Assembly: GCF_024699925.1 (NCBI RefSeq)
Contig: NZ_JAJOMX010000001.1
Location: 558,001-622,000 of the forward strand
Reading direction: 5' to 3'
Length of the DNA stretch: 64,000 bases
DNA from: Mesorhizobium sp. J428
Lineage (GTDB): Bacteria; Pseudomonadota; Alphaproteobacteria; Rhizobiales; Rhizobiaceae
Shown here in pieces: positions 16,713 through 26,796 of the stretch. How positions within the stretch are numbered: position 1 is the stretch's first letter; each line of letters begins with the position of its first letter. A program made the translations under genes and the position numbers. The notes under the pieces were generated by a model, which worked only from the letters and a program-made list of their open reading frames with translations, searched no databases and was not told the origin of the DNA.

Positions 16713-18026
16713 ATGACTGCAAGCCAGACCCCGAAGAAGACCTTCGCGCCAAGCCGCCGCCGGTTTCTGAAGGACGTCGCCGCAACAACCGCCCTTCTCG
16801 TCGCCGCGCGTCAGCTGCTGCCGCACGGCGCCTTCGCCGCCGCTGCCGGACCCGAAGTGACCGGCACCAAACTCGGCTTCATCGCCTTGACCGATTCCGC
16901 CCCGCTGATCATCGCCAAGGAGAAGGGCCTTTTCGACAAATACGGCCTGCCCGACATGGAAGTGCTGAAGCAGGCGTCCTGGGGCGCCACGCGCGACAAC
17001 ATGGCGCTCGGCACCGCAAATGGTGGCATCGACGGCGGTCACATCCTGCGCCCCAAGGTGCATCTCTATTCGTCCGGCGCGGTGATGCAGAACAAGCAGC
17101 CGCTGCCGATGTACACCCTGATCAACCTCAACGAGGATTGCCAGGCGATCTCGGTCGCGCAGGAATATGCCGAGACAGGCGTGCAGAAGGATGCTGGCGC
17201 GCTGAAGGAGGCGTTCGCCAAGAAGAAGGCCGCCGGCAAGGCGGCAAGCGTCGCCATGACCTTCCCGGGCGGCACGCACGATCTGTGGATGCGTTACTGG
17301 CTTGCGGCCGGCGGCATCGACCCCGACAAGGACGTCGAGCTGATCACCGTTCCCCCTCCGCAGATGGTGGCGAACATGAAGGTCGGCAATATGGATGCAT
17401 TCTGCGTCGGCGAGCCGTGGAACGAGCAGCTCGTGCACCAGAAGATCGGCTTCACCGCGCTCACCACCGGCGAGCTGTGGTTCCGCCATCCCGAGAAGAT
17501 CCTCGGCATGCGCGCCGACTTCGTCGACAAGAACCCCAAGGCCGCGCTCGCCATCATGATGGCCACCATGGAAGCCCAGCAGTGGTGCGACAAGATGGAG
17601 AACAAGCAGGAGATGGCCGAGATCATCGGCAAGCGGCAGTGGTATAATGTGCCGGTGCCCGACATCATCGGCCGCATCAAGGGCGACATCAATTACGGCA
17701 ACAGCAGAACTGCCCAGGGCACGAACCTCTTGATGAAGTTCTGGGGCGAGAAGGGCGAGACGTCCTATCCCTGGAAGAGCCTCGACACCTGGTTCATGAC
17801 CGAGAACATCCGCTGGGGCAAATTCTCCGGCACGACGGACGTCAAGAAGATGGTCGACGCGACCAACCGCTCCGACCTCTGGCTGGAAGCCGCGAAGGCG
17901 CTTGGCCTCACCGATCTTCCCTCAGGCGACAGCCGCGGCACCGAGACCTTCTTCGACGGCAAGGTGTTCGATCCCGCCAATCCGTCAGCCTATCTCGACA
18001 GCCTCGCCATCAAGGCGATGGTCTGA
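16713..18026 (+). CDS. nrtA: nitrate ABC transporter substrate-binding protein NrtA
   Basis: Receptor of the nitrate ABC importer, 437 residues. It starts with a Tat signal peptide (SRRRFLKDVAATTALLVAA), so it is exported folded. The body has the NrtA/CmpA stretches MTFPGGTHDLWMRYWLAAGG, MDAFCVGEPWNEQLVHQKIG and YPWKSLDTWFMTENIRWGKF. It is homologous to the cytoplasmic NasS encoded just upstream; the Tat signal separates the two roles. GGAG lies 6 bases before the ATG. It is the first gene of the nrtABC-nirB-nirD-nasA-cysG run, 52 bp after the leader terminator. Confidence 0.93.
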   Translation: MTASQTPKKTFAPSRRRFLKDVAATTALLVAARQLLPHGAFAAAAGPEVTGTKLGFIALTDSAPLIIAKEKGLFDKYGLPDMEVLKQASWGATRDNMALGTANGGIDGGHILRPKVHLYSSGAVMQNKQPLPMYTLINLNEDCQAISVAQEYAETGVQKDAGALKEAFAKKKAAGKAASVAMTFPGGTHDLWMRYWLAAGGIDPDKDVELITVPPPQMVANMKVGNMDAFCVGEPWNEQLVHQKIGFTALTTGELWFRHPEKILGMRADFVDKNPKAALAIMMATMEAQQWCDKMENKQEMAEIIGKRQWYNVPVPDIIGRIKGDINYGNSRTAQGTNLLMKFWGEKGETSYPWKSLDTWFMTENIRWGKFSGTTDVKKMVDATNRSDLWLEAAKALGLTDLPSGDSRGTETFFDGKVFDPANPSAYLDSLAIKAMV

Positions 18027-18086
18027 CGCCAGCGGCCGGCGGCCCGCCCGCCGGCCTCCGTTCCCGACCCGGACAGAGGTGAACCC

Positions 18087-18980
18087 ATGTCACTGCCCGC
18101 CGCCAAGAGCGACACCGTCGTCGCCGGCCCCTTCAAGAAACGCTCCGCAGCGATCGTGCCGCTCGCGGTCGAGCCTCGGCACTTCGACCTGCGCGGTCTC
18201 GCGATCAAGGTCGCGCAGGCGGTCCTGCCGCCGCTCGTCGTGCTCGCGATCCTCCTCGGCCTCTGGCAGATCGCCTTCTCGGATCCGGGTTCCTCGCTGC
18301 CGCCACCCTCGGAAGTGTGGGCGCAGAGCAAAGAGCTGATCGTCAGCCCATTCTTCGAATATGGCGACCAGGACATCGGCCTCGGCTGGCGCGTGCTGGT
18401 TTCGCTGGAGCGCGTGGCTTACGGCTTCGGGCTGGCGGCCATCGTGGGCGTACTCGTCGGCGCGCTGATCGGCCAGTCGGTCTGGGCAATGCGCGGCCTT
18501 GATCCGATCTTCCAGGTGCTGCGCACCGTGCCGCCGCTCGCTTGGCTGCCGCTGTCGCTCGCCGCCTTCCTCGATTCCCGTCCGTCGGCGATCTTCGTGA
18601 TCTTCATCACCTCGATCTGGCCGGTGATCATCAACACGGCGGTCGGCATCCGCAACATCCCGCAGGACTACCGCAACGTCGCGCAGGTGCTGCGGCTCAA
18701 CCATGTCGAGTTCTTCTTCAAGATCATGGTGCCGGCCGCCGCACCCTACATCTTCTCCGGCCTCAAGATCGGCGTCGGCCTGTCCTGGCTCGCCATTGTC
18801 GCCGCCGAGATGCTGACCGGCGGCGTCGGCATCGGCTTCTTCATCTGGGACGCGTGGAACTCGTCCCGTCTCGCAGACATCATCGTGGCGCTCGTCTATA
18901 TCGGCCTCGTCGGCTTCATGCTCGACAAGCTGGTCTCGTTCATGGGCGCCGTCGTCACCCGCGGCACCGCGTCGAACTGA
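18087..18980 (+). CDS. nrtB: nitrate ABC transporter permease NrtB
   Basis: Membrane subunit of the nitrate importer, 297 residues, of the NrtB/SsuC BPD-transporter family. About six helices are visible after a ~40-residue cytoplasmic N-terminus (VLPPLVVLAILLGLWQIAF; VAYGFGLAAIVGVLVGALIG; LGWRVLVSLERVAYG). The coupling loop reads NIPQDYRNVAQVLRLNHVEF, the EAA-type contact with the ATPase. GAGG is 7 bases before the ATG. It lies 60 bp after nrtA and 10 bp before nrtC. Confidence 0.93.
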   Translation: MSLPAAKSDTVVAGPFKKRSAAIVPLAVEPRHFDLRGLAIKVAQAVLPPLVVLAILLGLWQIAFSDPGSSLPPPSEVWAQSKELIVSPFFEYGDQDIGLGWRVLVSLERVAYGFGLAAIVGVLVGALIGQSVWAMRGLDPIFQVLRTVPPLAWLPLSLAAFLDSRPSAIFVIFITSIWPVIINTAVGIRNIPQDYRNVAQVLRLNHVEFFFKIMVPAAAPYIFSGLKIGVGLSWLAIVAAEMLTGGVGIGFFIWDAWNSSRLADIIVALVYIGLVGFMLDKLVSFMGAVVTRGTASN

Positions 18981-18990
18981 GGAGCCAGTC

Positions 18991-19788
18991 ATGACCGCCT
19001 ATCTCAAGCTCGACCATATCGGCAAATCCTTCACCCGCGGCTCGGCCACGACCGAGGTGCTGCGCGACATCCGCCTCACCATCGACAAGGGCGAATACGT
19101 TTCCATCATCGGCCATTCCGGCTGCGGTAAGTCCACGCTGCTCAACCTCGTCGCGGGCCTGACCAAGGTCTCCCAAGGCGCCGTGCTGCTGGAGAACCAG
19201 GAGGTCAACACACCGGGGCCGGACCGGGCCGTGGTGTTCCAGAACCACTCGCTGCTGCCCTGGCTTACCGTCTACGAAAACGTCAACCTCGCCGTTTCCA
19301 AGGTCTTCGGCCGCACCAAGACCAGAGCCGAGCGTCACGACTGGATCATGGAGAACCTGACGCTGGTGCAGATGGCGCACGCCGTTGACAAACGCCCGGC
19401 GGAAATCTCCGGCGGCATGAAGCAGCGTGTCGGCATTGCGCGCGCCCTCGCCATGGAGCCGAAGATCCTGCTGCTGGACGAGCCCTTCGGCGCGCTCGAT
19501 GCGCTGACCCGCGCCCATCTCCAAGACCAGATGATGGAGATTCACGCCCGGCTCGGCAACACGATCATCATGATCACCCACGATGTCGACGAGGCCGTGC
19601 TCCTCTCCGATCGGATCGTGATGATGACCAACGGCCCCGCCGCCAACATCGGCGAGGTGCTCGATGTGCCGCTGGAGCGCCCGCGCAACCGCATCGCGCT
19701 GGCATCCGACCGGACCTACCTCAAATGCCGCGAGGCCGTGCTCAAATTCCTCTACGAGCGCCATCGCTTCGTCGAGGCAGCGGAGTGA
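18991..19788 (+). CDS. nrtC: nitrate ABC transporter ATP-binding protein NrtC/NrtD
   Basis: ATPase of the nitrate importer, 265 residues. Walker A GHSGCGKST (~42-50), Q-loop FQNHSLLPWLT, signature ISGGMKQRVGIARALAMEP, Walker B ILLLDEPFGALDALTR and the switch histidine in MITHDVDEAVLLSD are all intact. It lacks the long NrtA-like C-terminal domain of cyanobacterial NrtC, so it is the short NrtD-like form. GGAG precedes the ATG by 6 bases, and nirB starts 6 bp after its stop, indicating tight coupling of uptake and reduction. Confidence 0.92.
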   Translation: MTAYLKLDHIGKSFTRGSATTEVLRDIRLTIDKGEYVSIIGHSGCGKSTLLNLVAGLTKVSQGAVLLENQEVNTPGPDRAVVFQNHSLLPWLTVYENVNLAVSKVFGRTKTRAERHDWIMENLTLVQMAHAVDKRPAEISGGMKQRVGIARALAMEPKILLLDEPFGALDALTRAHLQDQMMEIHARLGNTIIMITHDVDEAVLLSDRIVMMTNGPAANIGEVLDVPLERPRNRIALASDRTYLKCREAVLKFLYERHRFVEAAE

Positions 19789-19793
19789 GCGCC

Positions 19794-22245
19794 ATGGCAG
19801 AGAAACTCGTCATCGTCGGCAACGGCATGGCGCCGGGGCGCATGCTGGAGCATCTCTTCGAAGAGGCTCCCGGCCGCTACGACGTCACCATCTTCAATGC
19901 CGAGCCGCGCGTGAACTATGACCGCATCATGCTGTCGCCGGTCCTGTCGGGCGAGAAGAGCTACGACGATATCGTCATCCATGGCGACGGATGGTACATC
20001 CAGAACGGCGTGACGCTCTACAAGGGCCATAGGATCGTCGCGATCGACCGCGTGGCGAAGACCGTGACGTCCGACCAGGGCGTCACCGAAAGCTATGACC
20101 GGCTGGTCATCGCCACAGGCTCCGTGCCCTTCATCATCCCGGTGCACCCGGCAAGGACCTGCCCGGCGTCATCACCTATCGCGACCTCGACGACGTCAAC
20201 GCCATGCTGCTCGCGGCGCAATCGCGGGCGAAGGCGGTCGTCATCGGCGGCGGACTGCTCGGCCTGGAAGCAGCCGCCGGCCTCAAGGCGCGCGGCATGG
20301 AGGTAACGCTGATCCACGTCATGCCGACGCTGATGGAGCGCCAGCTCGATCCGGCCGCCGGTTACCTGCTGCAGAAGGCGATCGAGGCGCGCGGCATCGA
20401 AGTGCTGACCAAGGCCAACACCAAGGCGATCGTCGGCGACGGCAAGGTCGAGGGCGTCGAGCTCGCCGACGGCACGTTCATCCCGGCAAGCCTCGTCGTC
20501 ATGGCGGTCGGCATTCGGCCGAACGTCGCGCTCGCCAAGGAGGCCGGATTGGAGGTCAACCGCGGCATCGTCACCGATGCCCGCATGGCGACCTCAGATC
20601 CGGACATCCTCTCGATCGGAGAATGCGCCGAGGTGGGCGGCCATGTCTACGGACTCGTCGCGCCGCTTTACCAGATGGCGCGCGTCGCCGCCGCCAGCCT
20701 GGCCGGCGGCTCGGACGACCGCTTCGCCCATTCCGACACGCCGACCAAACTCAAGGTGACCGGCATCGACCTCTATTCGGTCGGCGACTTCGCCGACGGC
20801 GACGACCGCGAGGAGATCATCCTGCGCGATGCGTCTGCCGGCATCTACAAGCGCGTCATCCTGCGCGACAACAAGGTGATCGGCACGGTGCTGTTCGGCG
20901 AAACCGCCGACGGCTCCTGGTTCGCCGACCTGCAGAAGAAGCAGGCCGACATTTCGGAGATGCGCGACACACTCATCTTCGGCCAGGCCTTCCAGGGGGT
21001 GCCGCTGCGGACCCTCTGGCAGCCGTTGCGGCGCTCTCGGATGATGCGGAGATCTGCGGCTGCAACGGCGTCTGCAAGGGCAAGATCGCCGGTGCGATCA
21101 CCTCGAAGGGCCTGACCAGCCTCGACGACGTGCGCGCCCACACCAAGGCCTCAGCCTCCTGCGGGACCTGCACGCCATTAGTCGAGAAGCTGATGGTGCT
21201 CACCCTCGGCGACAGCTACAACCCGGCTGCGATCCAACCGATGTGCACCTGCACTACGCTCGGCCACGACGAAGTGCGCCGCCTGATCAAGGCAAAGAGG
21301 CTGAAGACCATCCCCGCCGTCATGCAGGAGCTGGAGTGGAAGACCTCCTGCGGCTGCGCCAAGTGCCGCCCTGCCCTCAACTACTACCTCGTCTGCGACT
21401 GGCCGGACGAATATGCCGACGACTACCAGTCGCGCTTCATCAACGAGCGCGTCCACGCCAACATCCAGAAGGACGGCACCTACTCGGTGGTGCCGCGCAT
21501 GTGGGGCGGCGTCACCTCGGCGCAGGAACTGCGCGCCATCGCCGACGTGGTCGACAAGTTCGCGATCCCGACCGTCAAGGTCACCGGCGGTCAGCGCATC
21601 GACATGCTGGGCGTCAAGAAGGAGGATCTGCCGGCTGTCTGGTCCGACCTCGGCAAGGCCGGCTTCGTCTCCGGCCACGCCTACGCCAAGGGCTTGCGCA
21701 CGGTGAAGACCTGCGTCGGCACCGATTGGTGCCGCTTCGGCACGCAGGATTCGACCGGTCTCGGCATCCGTATCGAGAAATTCATGTGGGGCTCGTGGAC
21801 GCCGGCCAAGGTCAAGATGGGCGTGTCCGGCTGCCCGCGCAACTGCGCCGAGGCGACCTGCAAGGACGTCGGCGTGATCTGCGTCGACAGCGGCTACGAG
21901 ATCCACTTCGCTGGCGCGGCCGGTTTGGACATCAAGGGCACGGAAGTGCTCGGCCAGGTCCGCACGGAGGATGAGACGCTCGAGGTTATCGTCGCGCTGA
22001 CCCAGATGTATCGCGAGCAGGCCCGCTATCTGGAGCGCATCTACAAATGGGCCAAGCGCATCGGCCTGGACGAGATCCGCCGCCAGATCATGGGCGACCC
22101 GGAGCGGCGGAAGGCCTATTTCGACCGCTTCGTCTTCTCCCAGAAGTTCGCGCAGGTCGATCCCTGGTCGGAGAGGGTTTCCGGCAAGGACAAGCACGAG
22201 TTTCGCCCTATGGCGGCCGTGCCGTTCCAGCAGGCAGCGGAGTAG
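19794..22245 (+). pseudogene. nirB: NAD(P)H nitrite reductase large subunit NirB (two frameshifts)
   Basis: Assimilatory nitrite reductase, nitrite to ammonium. In order: FAD/NAD(P)H oxidoreductase module (LVIVGNGMAPGRMLEHLF; VVIGGGLLGLEAAAGL), two BFD-like [2Fe-2S] modules (ICGCNGVCKG with SCGTCTPLV; later CTCTTLGH with CGCAKCRP), and the siroheme/[4Fe-4S] catalytic part (CVGTDWCRFG and SGCPRNCAEA, both cysteine pairs intact). The frame slips at 20147-20149, where one more C in CCC restores VHPGKDLPGV. It slips again at 20995-20999, where six rather than five G restore FQGGAAADPLAAV. Restored length is about 817 residues. Both slips are homopolymer deletions, typical of consensus error, in a gene whose operon partners are intact. 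Confidence 0.88.
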
Positions 22246-22248
22246 ACG

Positions 22249-22578
22249 ATGGACTGGCTCCAGATCGGACATATCAACGACATTCCGCCGCGCGGGGCGC
22301 GCTGCGTGACGACGCCGCAAGGCAAGATCGGCGTCTTCCGCACGGCGGATGACCAGGTCTTTGCGATCGAGGACCACTGCCCCCACAAGGGCGGGCCACT
22401 GAGCCAGGGCATCGTCCACGGCACGTCGGTCACCTGCCCGCTGCACAACTGGGTGATCTCGCTGGAGACCGGCCAGGCGCAGGGCGCCGACGAAGGGTCG
22501 GTGAGAACGATCCCGCTCAGGCTCATCGACGGCAAAATCCTGATGGCTCTCGGCGCACAGCTCATGGCCGCCGAATGA
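22249..22578 (+). CDS. nirD: nitrite reductase small subunit NirD (Rieske-type)
   Basis: A 109-residue Rieske-fold partner of NirB. The iron-sulfur ligands of a true Rieske protein are present: CPHKGG and CPLHNW (Cys-X-His and Cys-X2-His), unlike E. coli NirD, which lacks them. It may therefore carry a [2Fe-2S] cluster and relay electrons. It starts 3 bp after the nirB stop and overlaps nasA by ATGA (22575-22578). Confidence 0.92.
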   Translation: MDWLQIGHINDIPPRGARCVTTPQGKIGVFRTADDQVFAIEDHCPHKGGPLSQGIVHGTSVTCPLHNWVISLETGQAQGADEGSVRTIPLRLIDGKILMALGAQLMAAE

Positions 22579-25256
22579 GCGCATCCGGAGATCCCACGGC
22601 GGCCGCGGTGAGGACGACCTGCCCCTATTGCGGGGTAGGTTGCGGCGTGCTGGCGGAGGTTGCCGCGGACGGCTCGGTATCCGTCCGCGGCGACCCGGAT
22701 CATCCGGCGAATTTCGGCAAGCTCTGCTCGAAGGGCAGTGCGCTCGGCGAGACGACCGGCCTCGACGGCCGGGTGCTGCATCCCGAGATTGGTAGCAGGC
22801 AAGCGTCCTGGGACGACGCGCTCGACCTCGTCGCAAAGCGCTTCGCGGACACGATCGCCGCGCACGGTCCGGATTCTGTCGCCTTCTACGTCTCCGGCCA
22901 GCTTCTCACTGAGGATTATTACGTCGCCAACAAGCTGATGAAGGGCTTCATCGGCTCCGGCAACATCGACACCAACTCGCGCCTCTGCATGGCCTCGTCC
23001 GTCGCCGGCCACCGCCGCGCCTTCGGCGAGGACGTCGTGCCGGGCACCTACGAGGACTTCGAGCAGGCCGATCTCGTCGTGCTGACAGGGTCCAACACCG
23101 CCTGGTGCCACCCGATCCTTTACCAGCGCCTGCTTTCGGCCCGCCGCACGCGCGGCACCAAGATCGTCGTCATCGATCCGCGCCGCACCGCGACGGTGGA
23201 CGAATGCGACCTGCACCTGGCGCTGAAGTCGGGCACGGACGTGCTTCTGTTCAACGGCCTGCTGACCCATCTCGCCCGCGCCAACGCGATCGACCAGAAC
23301 TATGTGGCAGCATCGACCTCCGGTTTCGCCGAGGCACTGTCCGCCGCGATGGCCGACGCGCCGTCGCCGGCGAGCGTCGCGGCCGCCTGCGGCCTTGCCG
23401 ACGCCGACGTGCGTCTGTTCTTCCAGCTCTTCGCCGAGACCCAACGCACTGTCACCGTCTACAGCCAGGGCGTCAACCAGTCGTCGCGCGGCACCGACAA
23501 GGTCAATGCGATCATCAACTGCCATCTCGCCACGGGCCGGATCGGCAGGCCGGGCGTGGGGCCGTTCTCGGTCACCGGCCAGCCCAACGCAATGGGCGGC
23601 CGCGAAGTCGGCGGCCTCGCCAACCAGCTCGCGGCCCATATGGGCTTCGAGAGCCCGGAAGACATCGACCGCGTGGCCCGCTTTTGGCGCGCGCCCAACA
23701 TTGCCCGCAGACCGGGTCTCAAGGCGGTCGACCTGTTCCGCGCCGTCGGCGACGGACGCGTCAAGGCGCTGTGGGTGATGGGCACCAATCCGGCGGTCTC
23801 AATGCCCGACGCCGGCCGCGTGCGCGCCGCGCTTAAGAGCTGCGACTTCGTCGTCGTCTCCGACATCACGCGCACCGACACCACCCGCTATGCCGACGTC
23901 TACCTGCCGGCTGCTGGCTGGGGCGAGAAGGACGGCACCGTCACCAATTCCGAGCGCCGCATCTCGCGCCAGCGTGCCTTCCTGGCCCCGTCGGGCGAGG
24001 CGCGGCCGGACTGGCGCATTGTCTGCGACGTTGCTCGCCGCATGGGCTTCGGCGACGCCTTCGCCTATGACGGTCCCGCCGCGATCTTCCGCGAGCATGC
24101 CGCGCTGTCGGCTTACGAGAACGGCGGTCGGCGCGTCTTCGACCTCGGCGCAATGGCCATGGACGATGCAGCCTACGACGCCTTACGCCCCCGGCATTGG
24201 CCTGCTGTGGCGGGGAGCGTCTACCACGACCGCCTCTTCGCCGACGGCCGTTTCCCGACACCCGACGGTCGCGCCCGCTTCATCGCTATCAGGCAGGACC
24301 GCCTCGCGCGGCCGGTCGATGCGACCTTCCCAATCGCGCTGAACACCGGCCGGCTGCGCGACCAATGGCACACCATGACCCGCACCGGCCGCGTGCCGAG
24401 ACTATCCGCCAATGCGCCGGAACCCACGATCGACGTGAGCACAGCCGATGCCGTCACCTATGGCCTGGCCGACGGCGATCTCGCGCGCGTGACCAGCGCG
24501 CAGGGGACCGTCCGGGCAAAGGTGCGCGTCACCGACGCGGTACCATCCGGTCAGGCCTTCCTGCCGATGCACTGGAGCGGATCGTTTGCAACCAACGCCG
24601 CGGCGGGCTCGGTCTCGACACCCGATGTCGACCCGGTCTCCGGCCAGCCGGAGCTGAAGCACACGCCTGTCCGCATCGCGCGCGAGGAGGTCAACTGGAC
24701 CGCTGCGCTGCTGACCCGGCGCGACCTGCGCCCCACCGGCTTCGTGCACTGGAGCCGCCGCGCGATCGAGGGCGGCTGGGCCTACAATCTGTGCGGCACG
24801 GAAACGCCCGACCAGGGCATCCTGCTGGCACGCTCCCTTCTGCCCGACGTCCGTCCCGAGCATCTCGTGGAATATCGCGATCGCCACGGCCGGACCTATC
24901 GCGCCGCCATGCTGGACGAGGCCGGGACATTGGCCGAAGCGCTGTTCGTCGCGCCCACGGGCGAACTGCCGCCGCGCGACTGGCTGCACCTGCTGATCGG
25001 CTCCCGCCAGCCGCTCTCCGCCGCCGAGCGCATGGCGCTGCTCTCCGGCCGCTCGCCGGTGCCGGTTGCATCCACCGGACGGATCGTCTGCTCCTGCTTC
25101 AATGTCGGCGTCAACCAGATTGCCTCGGCGGTGGCAGCGGGCTGCTCGACCGTCGAAGAGGTCGGCCAAAGCCTCCGCGCCGGCACCAATTGCGGCTCCT
25201 GCCGCTCAGAGATAAGGGCCATCATCGATGCAGGTCGTCTGCAGGCAGCCGAGTGA
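22575..25256 (+). CDS. nasA: assimilatory nitrate reductase catalytic subunit NasA
   Basis: Molybdopterin (bis-MGD) nitrate reductase, 893 residues. The N-terminal [4Fe-4S] motif is CPYCGVGC plus GKLCSKG (Cys 16, 19, 23 and ~51). MGD-binding stretches follow (TNSRLCMASSVAGH with the molybdenum-ligand cysteine; GTNPAVSMPDAGR; TGRLRDQWHTMTRTG). The C-terminal ~60 residues form a BFD-like [2Fe-2S] module (IVCSCFNVGVNQI with NCGSCRSEI), the site expected to accept electrons from a reductase or ferredoxin. The start overlaps nirD by four bases and the end overlaps cysG by 29. No stop or frameshift interrupts it. Confidence 0.94.
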   Translation: MSASGDPTAAAVRTTCPYCGVGCGVLAEVAADGSVSVRGDPDHPANFGKLCSKGSALGETTGLDGRVLHPEIGSRQASWDDALDLVAKRFADTIAAHGPDSVAFYVSGQLLTEDYYVANKLMKGFIGSGNIDTNSRLCMASSVAGHRRAFGEDVVPGTYEDFEQADLVVLTGSNTAWCHPILYQRLLSARRTRGTKIVVIDPRRTATVDECDLHLALKSGTDVLLFNGLLTHLARANAIDQNYVAASTSGFAEALSAAMADAPSPASVAAACGLADADVRLFFQLFAETQRTVTVYSQGVNQSSRGTDKVNAIINCHLATGRIGRPGVGPFSVTGQPNAMGGREVGGLANQLAAHMGFESPEDIDRVARFWRAPNIARRPGLKAVDLFRAVGDGRVKALWVMGTNPAVSMPDAGRVRAALKSCDFVVVSDITRTDTTRYADVYLPAAGWGEKDGTVTNSERRISRQRAFLAPSGEARPDWRIVCDVARRMGFGDAFAYDGPAAIFREHAALSAYENGGRRVFDLGAMAMDDAAYDALRPRHWPAVAGSVYHDRLFADGRFPTPDGRARFIAIRQDRLARPVDATFPIALNTGRLRDQWHTMTRTGRVPRLSANAPEPTIDVSTADAVTYGLADGDLARVTSAQGTVRAKVRVTDAVPSGQAFLPMHWSGSFATNAAAGSVSTPDVDPVSGQPELKHTPVRIAREEVNWTAALLTRRDLRPTGFVHWSRRAIEGGWAYNLCGTETPDQGILLARSLLPDVRPEHLVEYRDRHGRTYRAAMLDEAGTLAEALFVAPTGELPPRDWLHLLIGSRQPLSAAERMALLSGRSPVPVASTGRIVCSCFNVGVNQIASAVAAGCSTVEEVGQSLRAGTNCGSCRSEIRAIIDAGRLQAAE

Positions 25257-26689
25257 CGAAGCCCCGGCGCGCATCAGGCCGCTCGCGGTCCTGCCGGTAT
25301 TCCTCGACCTCGCGACAAAACGCGCCGTCGTCGCGGGCGGCACGGAGGCGGCCGCCTGGAAGGCCGAGCTGCTTGCCGCGGCCGGCGCTGCGGTCGAGGT
25401 CTTCGCTCCGGAGGACCAACTCTCCGACGAGATGCGCCGCATCGCGGAGCGCGAGCCGGGGCTGACCATCCATCTCCGGCGCTGGGAACCGGCCTGCCTG
25501 CACGGCGCGGCCGTTGCTTTGGCCGACGCCGAGAGTGACGACGAGGCCCACGCCTTCCGCAACGCCGCCCGGCACGCGGGCGCGGCTTGCAACGTCATCG
25601 ACAAGCCAGCCTTCTGCGACTTCCAGTTCGGCACCATCGTAAACCGTTCGCCCGTGGTCGTCGGCATCTCGACCTCGGGCGCGGCCCCGATCCTCGGCCA
25701 AGCGGTGCGCCGCCGCATCGAGACGCTGTTGCCGCCCTCGCTAGCAGACTGGGCCGCCCTTGCCCGTACAGTCCGCGAGCGGGTGGCGGAGACGCTCACG
25801 CCCGGTCCGGCCCGCCGCGCGTTCTGGGAGCGGTTCGTCGACCTCGCCTTCGGCCATGCCCCGTCCGAGGCTGCCGACAGGGATATCACCATGCTGCTAC
25901 GGTCGTCCCGTGAAGCCCCACGCGGCAAGGTGACCTTCGTCGGCGCGGGACCCGGCGACGCCGAGCTGCTGACGCTCAAGGCCGTGCGTGCGCTGCAGTC
26001 GGCCGACGTGATCCTGTTCGATGACCTCGTTTCAGACGAGGTGCTCGAACTCGCCCGCCGGGAAGCGAAGCGCATCCTGGTTGGCAAGCGCGCCGGCCGG
26101 CCGAGCTGCAAGCAGAGCGAGATCAACGCACTGATGGTTAAGCTTGCCCGCGCTGGCCGCCACGTCGTCCGGCTCAAATCAGGCGATCCGATGATCTTCG
26201 GCCGCGCCGGCGAAGAGATCGCCGAGCTGGAAGCAGCGGATATCGGCTACGAGGCGGTCCCGGGCGTCACCGCAGGGCTCGCGCTCGCCGCGACGCTTGG
26301 AGTTTCCCTCACCCATCGCGACATAGCGAAATCCGTCCGCTTCATCACCGGCCATTCGAAGTCAGGCGGCCTGCCGCAGGATGTCGACTGGCGGGCGGCG
26401 GCGGACATGTCCGCCACGACGATCTTCTACATGGGCGCCCGCACCGCCGGGCTCATCTCGGAACGACTGATCGCCGAGGGCCTGCCGCCGGAAACACCCG
26501 CCTGCGTCGCCGCCAATGTCGGACGGCCGCGCATGCGCCACGCGATGACGACGCTGCGCGACCTCGCCGAGGCAACCAGGAGATTTGACCGCGCCGCGCC
26601 GATCCTGATCGGGGTGGGGCAGGTCTTTGCGGATCGAGCTCGCGTCGCGCGGACGGACGCTTTCGGGGGGGCTTGCTGCCATCGCTTGA
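25228..26689 (+). CDS. cysG: siroheme synthase CysG (3' end displaced by a homopolymer indel)
   Basis: Makes siroheme for NirB. Residues ~15-215 are the precorrin-2 dehydrogenase/ferrochelatase module (LPVFLDLATKRAVVAGG; VNRSPVVVGISTSGAAPILG). Residues ~225-475 are uroporphyrinogen-III methyltransferase (VTFVGAGPGDAELLTLKAVR; VVRLKSGDPMIFGRAGEE; YEAVPGVTAGLALAATLGVS). As written, the frame runs on to 27315, antisense through the next gene, giving 695 residues. Removing one G from the seven at 26665-26671 gives FGGLAAIA and a stop at 26687-26689, about 486 residues, normal for CysG. I therefore end it there. The N-terminus overlaps nasA, as expected for the last gene of the nitrate operon. Confidence 0.85.
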
Positions 26690-26796
26690 CCGCCATTTCG
26701 TCGGACGAGCACCGTGCGGCTACCTCTTCGCAGACAGGCGTTCCTTTTATGGCGCGCTCGAGCGAAAATCGGTGTGCCTTCTCTCAGGTCTGTCGA

